Position numbers and translations under genes: made by a program. Shown here one piece after another: positions 6,313-13,697 of a stretch of DNA of 31,149 bases. The stretch comes from CAYQTE01 sp964420285. Lineage in GTDB: Bacteria > Planctomycetota > Phycisphaerae > Tepidisphaerales > Tepidisphaeraceae. The DNA lies in assembly GCA_964420285.1 (NCBI GenBank), contig CAYQTE010000059.1, forward strand, positions 1-31,149, given 5' to 3'. The notes beneath the pieces were generated by a model. That model did no database searches. It saw nothing but the letters and a program-made list of their open reading frames with translations, and was not told where the DNA came from. How positions within the stretch are numbered: the first letter of the stretch is position 1; each line of letters starts with the position of its first letter.

Positions 6313-8128
6313 GGTGGGCTCCGTCCTGGGCCGGTTCGGGCGCGGGTTTGGCATCGCCGGAATGCGCGTCGGCCGGCGGCGAGGCCGCGCCGCCGCCTAT
6401 CGTCAGATCGTCGAGGCTCGGGGGCGCAAAGGAATCAATGATCGAATTGAGCGTGGTCTCCGATTCGGCGGCATTCTCGCCCAGCAGGTAGGCGATCTGC
6501 TGCACCGTCGCCAGATTGTGCTGGATGACCTCGCGGGCCCGGCGGATCACCTGTTCCTTCTGCACGGCCGGCTCGGTGATGTCCTGGATGATCCCACCGG
6601 CGACGGTGTGCTTTTCAATCGTGAAAATTGACAGATGCAGGATCGTCTTGCCAAAGCGCAGGTCGCGATCGACGATGTCCTCGCCGGTCTGCAGGACGGC
6701 GGTAAACAGCTTGTGGAACGGGACCAGGTCCGACAGCGATTTGCCTTCCAGCGAAGGCGATGCTTCGGCCCGTGATGCGCCGGGACTCAGCAGGTTCGCA
6801 AAGGCCGAGTTGCATTCCAGCACCTGCAACTGCGGGCCCACAATCACGACCGCGGACGGTATCTTTTGAATCAGCGCGTTGGCCTTCTTGTGGGCAAGCT
6901 GGCGCATGTAGGTAACGCACATCGCCCGTTCGGCCTTGCCGGCCAGCAGCGCGCGGCCGAAATCGCGGCAGGAGTCGTATCCGCAGCCGCCGCAGTTCAA
7001 TTCGTCTTCCGGACAGAATTTTCCCACGTCGCGCAATGCGCTGCGAACCATGGCGTCGGACGTCTGATCGGCCGGCGGCGGCGGCGCGGTGAAGGCCTGG
7101 GCGATCGCGTATTCCGGGCGGCGCGGAATGTTCGCGGACGGGTATTGGCTTGACTGCAGAACCTGGCATCTCTTGCGAATGGTGCCCGCCTGGGTGCTCA
7201 TGGCCGGACCGTTGATGCAGCCCCCCTCGCAGGCGAGCAACTCGATCACCATGCCGCGATCGGCCGGGCGGTCTTCCAGTCCCGCGATCGCTTTCTGGAT
7301 TCCGGACAGTCCCGAAAAGCTCATGAACTCGCCGTCGTTGACGCGGCAATTGGAACGAATGCCGGCGATCATCCCGCCGTCGACGGGATAGATCGCGCCG
7401 TCGGTCGCGGGTTCGGGAATGAACCGATCGTCGGCGGATTGGGCGATCGCGGGCAGATCGATCTTGGCCTGATCAAGCCAGCGGCGAAGCTCGGCGAACG
7501 TCAGGGCGACATCGAGCACATCGGGATGATTGTCGGCTTCGATCTTCTTGGCGATGCACGGCCCGAGGAAGACGACGCCGATCTCAGGCCCGAATGTCGC
7601 GCGGAGGAATTTGGCGTGGGCCAGGAGCGGCGAGAGGAGCGGCGTGAGCATCATTGCCTGCCGGGGAGAATATTTTTGCAGATACGCGACGACGGTCGGG
7701 CACGCCGATGAAATCCACGCGGCGGCGGGATTGCGGCGGACAAGTTCCGCGACATGAGCCGACACCTGCTGGGCGCCCAGGGCCGTCTCTGACGCGCCCC
7801 AGAACCCCAGCCGCTTGAGCGCTGCGATGATCTGGCCGGGGCGGATGCCGGGGAATTCCGCCACGAAGCTGGGCGCCAGTGAAACGACAACGCGGGACTT
7901 GTCGCGCAAAAGCTGTTGTGCCTTTTGCAGATCGTCGCGGACCTTTTTGGCCTGATTGGGACAGACCGTGACGCAGTTTCCGCAGTAGATGCACAGTTCA
8001 GGCATCACGCGCGCGCAGCCGGCCTCGATCTTGATCGCCTTGACCGGGCAATGTCGAACGCATTTATAGCAGTCCTGGCACTGGCGATGCTCGGTGAAGA
8101 TGGGGCTCAAATAGGTCATGTCAACCAT
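6275..8128 (-). CDS. hydS: HydS, putative sensory [FeFe]-hydrogenase with PAS domain
   Basis: The 617-aa protein has, in order: two [4Fe-4S] ferredoxin motifs (Cys17/20/23/27 and 46/49/52/56), an H-cluster domain, a four-Cys Fe-S domain (372/379/382/387) and a PAS domain (about 420-515) followed by a short helical tail. The H-cluster loops are SSACP (140-144), GPC (189-191) and ACEGGCINGP (299-308). All H-cluster-binding Cys (143, 191, 300, 304) are kept, but Ala142 replaces the Cys that relays protons in catalytic enzymes such as HydA here (TSCCP). The same substitution is known in Thermotoga maritima HydS, a putative sensor. It probably binds H2 or CO with little turnover and signals through PAS to the downstream phosphatase. 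Translation starts inside the preceding ferredoxin gene (8-base overlap). Confidence 0.88.
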   Translation of the reverse strand: MVDMTYLSPIFTEHRQCQDCYKCVRHCPVKAIKIEAGCARVMPELCIYCGNCVTVCPNQAKKVRDDLQKAQQLLRDKSRVVVSLAPSFVAEFPGIRPGQIIAALKRLGFWGASETALGAQQVSAHVAELVRRNPAAAWISSACPTVVAYLQKYSPRQAMMLTPLLSPLLAHAKFLRATFGPEIGVVFLGPCIAKKIEADNHPDVLDVALTFAELRRWLDQAKIDLPAIAQSADDRFIPEPATDGAIYPVDGGMIAGIRSNCRVNDGEFMSFSGLSGIQKAIAGLEDRPADRGMVIELLACEGGCINGPAMSTQAGTIRKRCQVLQSSQYPSANIPRRPEYAIAQAFTAPPPPADQTSDAMVRSALRDVGKFCPEDELNCGGCGYDSCRDFGRALLAGKAERAMCVTYMRQLAHKKANALIQKIPSAVVIVGPQLQVLECNSAFANLLSPGASRAEASPSLEGKSLSDLVPFHKLFTAVLQTGEDIVDRDLRFGKTILHLSIFTIEKHTVAGGIIQDITEPAVQKEQVIRRAREVIQHNLATVQQIAYLLGENAAESETTLNSIIDSFAPPSLDDLTIGGGAASPPADAHSGDAKPAPEPAQDGAHRDNDQWRELYRH

Positions 8129-8408
8129 CCGATCCGGCGGAATCGTGTCCGCCTTCCAGCGCGAACTGGCGGTTCACCAGCGCCATCACTCCAACCGGGT
8201 CGATTTCGTGGTACGTCTGGCCCTCGATCATGAGGTTCGGACCCAGCGTGCATTGCCCCTGGCACAGGCAGCCGGTCAGTTCGCAGCCCACGCCCCGCGG
8301 CCTGCTGGCGGCCAGATCCTTGAGAACCTCGATATTGCGGTTGTTGCCGCGCGCAAAACAGGAACTGCCCATGCAGATCGTGATGTGAATGTCGTGAACC
8401 TGGCTCAT
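8121..8408 (-). CDS. Thioredoxin-like [2Fe-2S] ferredoxin
   Basis: This 95-aa protein is of the NuoE C-terminal/thioredoxin-like ferredoxin type. Cys12 and Cys17 (CMGSSC) with Cys49 and Cys53 (CQGQC) form the usual 2+2 ligand set; two extra Cys (42, 47) are present. It closely resembles the C-terminal domain of HydA in this operon (Cys607/612/644/648) and the N-terminal domain of HydB. ATG 8408 has TGGAG five bases upstream; longer upstream frames read through hydE sequence. The start lies four bases inside the 3' end of hydE (8405) and the stop overlaps hydS. It probably passes electrons to or from HydS, which lacks this domain of its own. Confidence 0.85.
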   Translation of the reverse strand: MSQVHDIHITICMGSSCFARGNNRNIEVLKDLAASRPRGVGCELTGCLCQGQCTLGPNLMIEGQTYHEIDPVGVMALVNRQFALEGGHDSAGSDG

Positions 8409-9484
8409 GATGGCTCCAGACAGATCAAGGGTGCGGCACGCGCGGACAGGGGCGCGGTACTTCGCGATCCCGAACCGGTACCGACGCAGCGGCCGATTGA
8501 TCGAATTCGCCGGCCCAGACATCCCACGCACTGATCCCCGCCTTCGCCGATGCAGGCTTTGGCGGGATAGATTTCGTAGAGACGGCGAAATCGCATCGGC
8601 GTGAAATTCGGCATCACGACATTGGCCCCGCGCTGCCAGGCGAGTTCACGGCCCTGGGCGCGGTTGATCGTCGCCAGTGCTGTGGTTGCGGGAATGTTGG
8701 CCGTCGGGCAAACCAGCCGGGCCAATGCGATCACCTTGTAGACCATCAGGTCTGTCGGCGCAACCTGCCGGGACGCCGGTGCGTATTGAACATCGGCCTG
8801 CCCCAGCGGCGTTTGCGGATGCGGAAGGAAAGGGCCGACGCCGATCATGTCCAGATCGAGCCGGCGAAATGTCGCGATGTCCTGGGCGAGGATGTCGTAT
8901 GTCTGGCCGGGGATACCGACCATCACGCCGCCGCCGGCCTCGTAACCCATTGCCTTGATCTGGCGGAGCATTTCGATCCGGTCGCTGAACTGGCGATGCG
9001 GCGGGTGAATGCGATCGTACAACTCGCGGTCGGACGTCTCGAATCGCAGCAGATACCGGTCGGCGCCGGCGGCTTTCCATGCAAACAGTTCGTCAAGAGA
9101 CCGCTCGCCAAGGCTGAGTGTCACCGCCAGCGGAGTGCTCTGCTTGATGCGGCGCACGACGCCGGCAATCATGTCGATGGTCAATTGCGGGTCTTCGCCG
9201 CCCTGGAGCACAACGGTTCCGCATCCAAGCTTGCCGGCCCGCCGGGCAACTTCGACGATCTCGTCGGCCGGCATGCGATAGCGCATCAGATCGCCATTGC
9301 CGCTCCGCAGGCCGCAATAGGCACATTGGCGCACGCAGTGATTGGAGATCTCGACCAAAGCCCGGAGGTGGATCGCCGGTCCCACCGCCGCCTGGCGAAT
9401 GGCGTCGGCCTGAGCCCAGAGGTCGCCCAGAGCGGCCGGGTCTTCCTGCCGCAGCCATGTCAGAATGTCCTGGTTACCGATCAT
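8405..9484 (-). CDS. hydE: HydE, radical SAM maturase of [FeFe]-hydrogenase
   Basis: HydE acts on the HydG product during assembly of the diiron part of the H-cluster. The 359-aa protein has the radical SAM cluster motif at Cys50/54/57 (CVRQCAYC). A second motif CX7CX2C lies at Cys311/319/322, the optional second cluster seen in Thermotoga HydE, at the same residue numbers. GGGVMVGIPGQT at about 184-195 is typical. ATG 9484 overlaps the hydF stop as ATGA, with GGGAG eight bases upstream. The C-terminal 30 residues are Arg/Ser/Ala-rich and probably not conserved. Confidence 0.93.
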   Translation of the reverse strand: MIGNQDILTWLRQEDPAALGDLWAQADAIRQAAVGPAIHLRALVEISNHCVRQCAYCGLRSGNGDLMRYRMPADEIVEVARRAGKLGCGTVVLQGGEDPQLTIDMIAGVVRRIKQSTPLAVTLSLGERSLDELFAWKAAGADRYLLRFETSDRELYDRIHPPHRQFSDRIEMLRQIKAMGYEAGGGVMVGIPGQTYDILAQDIATFRRLDLDMIGVGPFLPHPQTPLGQADVQYAPASRQVAPTDLMVYKVIALARLVCPTANIPATTALATINRAQGRELAWQRGANVVMPNFTPMRFRRLYEIYPAKACIGEGGDQCVGCLGRRIRSIGRCVGTGSGSRSTAPLSARAAPLICLEPS

Positions 9485-10743
9485 CGTCGTGGCTCCCTGG
9501 AATTGCGGTAGACTTGCAATGCGGCCGGGAACGGTTCCAGCGCCCGCTCGAAAATCCCCAGGCTGTAGGCAATCGCCAGGCCGTAGTTGGTGACCGGCAC
9601 GCCCATTTGATGGCAACGCGCAATCCGCATCAGCACTTCGCGCCGATTGATCGTGCAGGCGCCGCAGTGGACGACCAGTTTGTAATCCGCCAGATCGGCC
9701 GGAAAATCGTGGCCCTGCACATGCGTGAATTCGAGCTTGCCGCCGACGTATTGCGTCAGCCAGCGCGGGATTTTCACCCGGCCGATGTCCTCGCCGATGG
9801 GATGATGGCAGCAGGCCTCGGCGATGAGAACGCGATCGCCGCTGCGCAGAGCATCGATCGCCAGTGTCCCTTTCACCTGCTGAAGCAAATCGCCCTTGAA
9901 CCGCGAAAAGAGAATGGAAAAACTGGTCAGGGGCACGCCGCGCGGTGTGTCGGCCGCAACCTTCAGGAATGCCTGCGAATCGGTCACGACGAGCTTCGGT
10001 GGTGTCGTGACCCTGCCCAGCGCGTGCCGCAGTTCGCGCTCCTTCACCACCATGCACATCGCATCGCTGTCCAGCAGATCGCGAATGGCCTGCACCTGCG
10101 GCAGAATCAGCCGTCCGCGCGGCGCTTCCTTGTCGATCGGTACCACCAGGACGGCCAGTTCGCCCGGCCCCACCAGATCGCCCAGGATCGGCGGACTGTC
10201 GAAAAACTCCTGCGGCGCCGATGCAAGCAGCGCTGTCCGCAAATCGAGAATCCCTTCGCCCGTGACGGCCGAGGCCAATACGATATTCGCCACGCCGCAC
10301 GCGGACAATTCCGCCGTTTCGTCCTGGCCCGGCCGCCGCAGATCGGATTTGTTCACGACCACAATCACCGGCATCTTGCGGCCATTCAGCTCCGCCAGCA
10401 GCGATTGCTCAAAGGAATCCCATTGGCCCGCGACAGTCACCAGCACCGCCACGTCGGTCCGCTCGATCACCTTGCGCGTCTGCTGAACGCGCAGGTCTCC
10501 CAGCGCGCCGCTGTCGTCGATGCCGGCCGTATCAATGAAAAGGACCGGACCCAGTGGGAGCAGTTCCATCGGCTTCTCGACGGGATCGGTTGTTGTTCCG
10601 GCGATGGGTGACACGATGGACACCTGTTGCCGGGTCAGGGCGTTGAGCAGGCTGGACTTCCCGACGTTGCGCCGGCCGAAGATGCCGATGTGCAGTCGCA
10701 GACCCTTTGGTGTCGCCTGGGGCGCCGGTGCGGTGAGTGTCAT
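9481..10743 (-). CDS. hydF: HydF, GTPase scaffold for H-cluster assembly
   Basis: HydF assembles and delivers the diiron subcluster to apo-HydA. The 420-aa protein shows a GTPase domain with Walker A GRRNVGKSS (23-31), DTAG (71-74) and NKSD (131-134). Its C-terminal cluster-binding domain has ACCHH (310-314) and HCGAC (359-363), the CxH...HCxxC arrangement of the family. ATG 10743 is chosen because GGAG is placed seven bases upstream and the start overlaps the preceding stop as ATGA; a longer frame from 10785 would run into the lyase gene. It lies between the lyase and hydE. Confidence 0.93.
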   Translation of the reverse strand: MTLTAPAPQATPKGLRLHIGIFGRRNVGKSSLLNALTRQQVSIVSPIAGTTTDPVEKPMELLPLGPVLFIDTAGIDDSGALGDLRVQQTRKVIERTDVAVLVTVAGQWDSFEQSLLAELNGRKMPVIVVVNKSDLRRPGQDETAELSACGVANIVLASAVTGEGILDLRTALLASAPQEFFDSPPILGDLVGPGELAVLVVPIDKEAPRGRLILPQVQAIRDLLDSDAMCMVVKERELRHALGRVTTPPKLVVTDSQAFLKVAADTPRGVPLTSFSILFSRFKGDLLQQVKGTLAIDALRSGDRVLIAEACCHHPIGEDIGRVKIPRWLTQYVGGKLEFTHVQGHDFPADLADYKLVVHCGACTINRREVLMRIARCHQMGVPVTNYGLAIAYSLGIFERALEPFPAALQVYRNSREPRR

Positions 10744-12146
10744 GGCGTTTCTCCGTGGGCCAGGTTCGGTGAGCCCAGGCGGCAAACCGCCTCGGGAGTG
10801 ACCAGGTCATCAAAGGCGGCGGCGGACATGAGACCGCTCTCGACGACAATGTCCCTGACCGGCCTGCCCGCGCGACGGCTTTTTGCCAGAACGTCGCACG
10901 CGGCCTGATAGCCGATGGCCGGCACCAGCGCCGTCGCCAGCGCGATCGAGTTCTGCACCTGCTGGCGACAACGCTCGACATTGGCGCTGAGTCCGGCGAT
11001 GCAGTGGCGAGTCAAGATCGCATCGGCGCGAGCCAGAAGGTCCAGGCTCTCGAACATGCAATCGGCGATCACCGGGAGAAACGGATTCAGTTCGAGGCTT
11101 GCCGCCGCGGCGGCCGTGGCGATCGTCGAATCCAAACCCATCACGCGAAACGCCGCCTGAATCGCCGCTTCGGGAATGACCGGATTCACTTTGCCCGGCA
11201 TGATCGAGCTTCCCGCCTGCCGGGGTGGAAGCACCAGTTCGCCGAACCCCGCGTCCGGGCCGGAGGCCAGCAGACGCAGATCGTTGCACACCTTGATGAG
11301 CGAAACCGCATGGGCGCGGAGAATGCCGGATACTTCGACGAAGACATCGCAGTTCTGCGTCGCATCGACGAGGTTTTCGGCGCGGGCAAAGCCGATGCCG
11401 GTCAATGCGCGCAGGTCGTCGACGACGCGGAAAATGTAATCCCGCGGCGCGCCCAGCCCCGTGCCGATCGCGGTACCGCCCAGATTCACCACGCGCAGCC
11501 GCTCCTGGCACTTGTAGATGCGCCATCGGTCGCGATTGAACGCCTCGGCGTACGCCGACATCTCGCGCCCCAGTGTCGTCAGCACCGCATCCTGAAATTG
11601 CGTCCGCCCCACCTTCACCACGCCGGCAAATCGCTGCTCGGCGGCCTGAAAGGCCTCCTGGAGTTCCAACACCGCCGACTCCAGCGCCGACAACATGCGG
11701 ATGGCGGCCAGTTTCAGCGCGGTCGGATAGGTGTCGTTGGTGGACTGGTGGAGGTTGAGATCGTCGAGCGGATCGACGCTCTGGCCGAGGATGGCCGCCG
11801 CGCGATGGGCCAGCACCTCGTTCACGTTCATGTTGGTGCTGGTGCCGGCGCCGCCCTGCAAGGCATCGACCAGGATGTGTTCGTCGAGCAGACCGCCGTA
11901 CATCTCCTGGCACGCCTGCTCGATGGCATCGGCCTTTTGCGGCTCGTCCTTCCAGACGTCGATGCCGCGATTGGCGCGGGCGCAGGCGAGTTTGACCGCG
12001 CCGTAGGCGTGGATCAGTTGCGGGTGAACGCGGCGCAGCGACAGCGGGAAATTCTCCAGCGCCCTCAGCGTGTGAATTCCATGCAGGGCCGTCGCGCCAA
12101 TCCGCGCGTCGCCAAGAAAATCATGTTCGGTGCGGAATGTCGTCAT
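10740..12146 (-). CDS. Aspartase/fumarase-family lyase within the hydrogenase maturation block
   Basis: The 468-aa protein has the full length and signatures of the aspartase/fumarase superfamily: GTSTNMNVNEVLAHRA near 100-115, HQSTNDTYPTALK near 133-145 and the catalytic loop GSSIMPGKVNPVIPEA near 317-332. The best single guess is aspartate ammonia-lyase, releasing fumarate and ammonia from L-aspartate; fumarase or another amino-acid lyase cannot be excluded by eye. It lies between hydG (36-base gap) and hydF (ATGA overlap), so it is made together with the maturases. Aspartase-like genes are known neighbours of hydEFG in other anaerobes. Supply of ammonium for the bridging amine of the H-cluster is a possible reason, but this is inference. 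Confidence 0.85.
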   Translation of the reverse strand: MTTFRTEHDFLGDARIGATALHGIHTLRALENFPLSLRRVHPQLIHAYGAVKLACARANRGIDVWKDEPQKADAIEQACQEMYGGLLDEHILVDALQGGAGTSTNMNVNEVLAHRAAAILGQSVDPLDDLNLHQSTNDTYPTALKLAAIRMLSALESAVLELQEAFQAAEQRFAGVVKVGRTQFQDAVLTTLGREMSAYAEAFNRDRWRIYKCQERLRVVNLGGTAIGTGLGAPRDYIFRVVDDLRALTGIGFARAENLVDATQNCDVFVEVSGILRAHAVSLIKVCNDLRLLASGPDAGFGELVLPPRQAGSSIMPGKVNPVIPEAAIQAAFRVMGLDSTIATAAAAASLELNPFLPVIADCMFESLDLLARADAILTRHCIAGLSANVERCRQQVQNSIALATALVPAIGYQAACDVLAKSRRAGRPVRDIVVESGLMSAAAFDDLVTPEAVCRLGSPNLAHGETP

Positions 12147-12182
12147 GTCACATACACCACACGCAATTGGGCCAGGTCGCTA

Positions 12183-13694
12183 TCAGAAGTACACATCCTT
12201 CTCGCCCGCCAGAACTCGCGCCACCATGCGCTCGGAAGCTCGCTTGGTGCCGCCTTCCAACGTCTCCATGATGCTCTTGACCACTTTCAATCCGGCCGCC
12301 CTCGTCTCCGGCGATGCGTAGTTTTCCAGATATTCCGTGTAGCTTGAGAGGGCATTGGGAGTACACATTTTCTTGATGAAGCTGGTTCGCTGCGGACCGG
12401 CCGGAAGACCGTGAATGAGGTCTTCGCCATCCTTGGCCGTGGTGGTGAGCGGCGCGCCGGGCTTGAGGAATTTCATGATTTCCGCGCCGGTGCGGCCTTC
12501 CCGGTAACATGCGGTACACAGGGACGGGATAAACCCCTGCTGGGCAATGTCGCGCACGACCTCGTCGAGGGTGCGGTGGTCGCCCAGTTGATTGTGAAAC
12601 TGTTCGGCGTTGTGCTCCTGAGAGGAATATCCGCCCGGATTGGTCCGGCTTCCCGCAGAAATCTGGGACACTCCCATGTCGAGCGTGGCGCGTCGCATGG
12701 CCGGCGTCTCGCGGGTCGTCATGATCATGCCGGTATACGGCACGGAAAGTCGCGTGATCGCCACGATCTTCTTGAATTCGGCATCGGAAACCCGGTGCGG
12801 CGGGTTGGCGGACATGGGAGAGCCGACGGCCGGTTCGATGCGCGGCATGCTGATGGTGTGCGGCCCGACGTTGAATTCGCGTTCCAGATGCTCGCAATGC
12901 TGCCGCAGGGCGAGCATTTCAAATTTCCAGTCGTAGAGGCCGAAGAGCACGCCAATGCCGACATCGTCGATGTGCGCCCGCATGGCCCGGTCGGGCGCGG
13001 TCACGCGCCAGTCGTAGTCGCGTTTGACTCCGCACACATGCACCTGTGTGTAGGTCGGACGGTGATACGTCTCCTGAAAGCACTGGTACGTGCCAATCCT
13101 GGCGGCCTTCAACTTGATGAATTCGTCCTGGGTCAGCGGAGCGACGTTGACATTCACCCGGCGAATCTCCCCGCCCTTGCCGTCGTTGCTCTTGGTGGCG
13201 TACACCGCCTCGATCGCCTTAAGCACATAGTCGAATCCCTCCGGCTCCGGATAGGACTCGCCGGCCACCAGAAGCATGCGCTTGTGTCCCTGATTGATGA
13301 GAATACGCGTCTCGGCCGCGATCTCTTCCATGCTGAGAGTGCGCCGAGTCAGGTCTTTATTGCTGCGGCGGAAGGCGCAATAGGTGCATTCGTTCTTGCA
13401 AAGGTTGGAGATATACAGCGGCGCGAAGAGAACCAGGCGGTTGCCATAGATCTCATCCTTGATGTACCGCGCCGCGGCAAACATCTCCTCCAGCAGGTCG
13501 GGGGATTCGACGTTCATGAGCACGGCAACTTCATCGCCGCTGAGCCCGCGCATTTCGCGGGATTTGGCCAGCACCTCGCGCACCCGTGCGGTGTCGGGCA
13601 GACCGACATTTTCCAGCGTGCGGTTAATCTCGCTTTCGTCAATGAATGTCGCCGGTTCCGTTGGCATCGGCCTGTTCGCAAATTCCTTGAACAT
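12183..13694 (-). CDS. hydG: HydG, tyrosine lyase making CO and cyanide for the H-cluster
   Basis: HydG cleaves tyrosine by radical SAM chemistry and forms the Fe(CO)2(CN) synthon. Cys99/103/106 (CKNECTYC) is the SAM-cluster motif. The auxiliary cluster usually reads CX2CX22C; here Cys393 and Cys396 (CTACYREGRTG) are followed by the next plausible ligand, Cys444 (KKMCTPNALSSY), 47 residues later. Flanking sequence fits the family on both sides, so about 25 residues (roughly 413-437) appear inserted in the auxiliary-cluster loop. The 503-aa length, somewhat above the usual 470 or so, agrees. The start ATG 13694 has AAGGTG five bases upstream. It begins three bases after the hydA stop. Confidence 0.93.
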   Translation of the reverse strand: MFKEFANRPMPTEPATFIDESEINRTLENVGLPDTARVREVLAKSREMRGLSGDEVAVLMNVESPDLLEEMFAAARYIKDEIYGNRLVLFAPLYISNLCKNECTYCAFRRSNKDLTRRTLSMEEIAAETRILINQGHKRMLLVAGESYPEPEGFDYVLKAIEAVYATKSNDGKGGEIRRVNVNVAPLTQDEFIKLKAARIGTYQCFQETYHRPTYTQVHVCGVKRDYDWRVTAPDRAMRAHIDDVGIGVLFGLYDWKFEMLALRQHCEHLEREFNVGPHTISMPRIEPAVGSPMSANPPHRVSDAEFKKIVAITRLSVPYTGMIMTTRETPAMRRATLDMGVSQISAGSRTNPGGYSSQEHNAEQFHNQLGDHRTLDEVVRDIAQQGFIPSLCTACYREGRTGAEIMKFLKPGAPLTTTAKDGEDLIHGLPAGPQRTSFIKKMCTPNALSSYTEYLENYASPETRAAGLKVVKSIMETLEGGTKRASERMVARVLAGEKDVYF

Positions 13695-13697
13695 ATT

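Noticed and set aside
5236..6441. Long plus-strand frame (401 aa) opposite the phosphatase and hydS
   Set aside because: Arg/His/Gln-rich shadow of the real minus-strand genes, which have clear catalytic motifs.
6275..8128. HydS as a second catalytic hydrogenase
   Set aside because: The proton-relay Cys is Ala142, and the PAS domain with phosphatase linkage favours a sensor. Residual activity is not excluded.
9485..10300. N-terminal extension of the hydE frame
   Set aside because: The upstream part lies within hydF in another frame and is Arg/Ser/Gly-rich. HydE begins at the ATG overlapping the hydF stop.
9457..10611. Long plus-strand frame (384 aa) opposite hydF
   Set aside because: Shadow composition, no family features, fully covered by HydF and its GTPase motifs.
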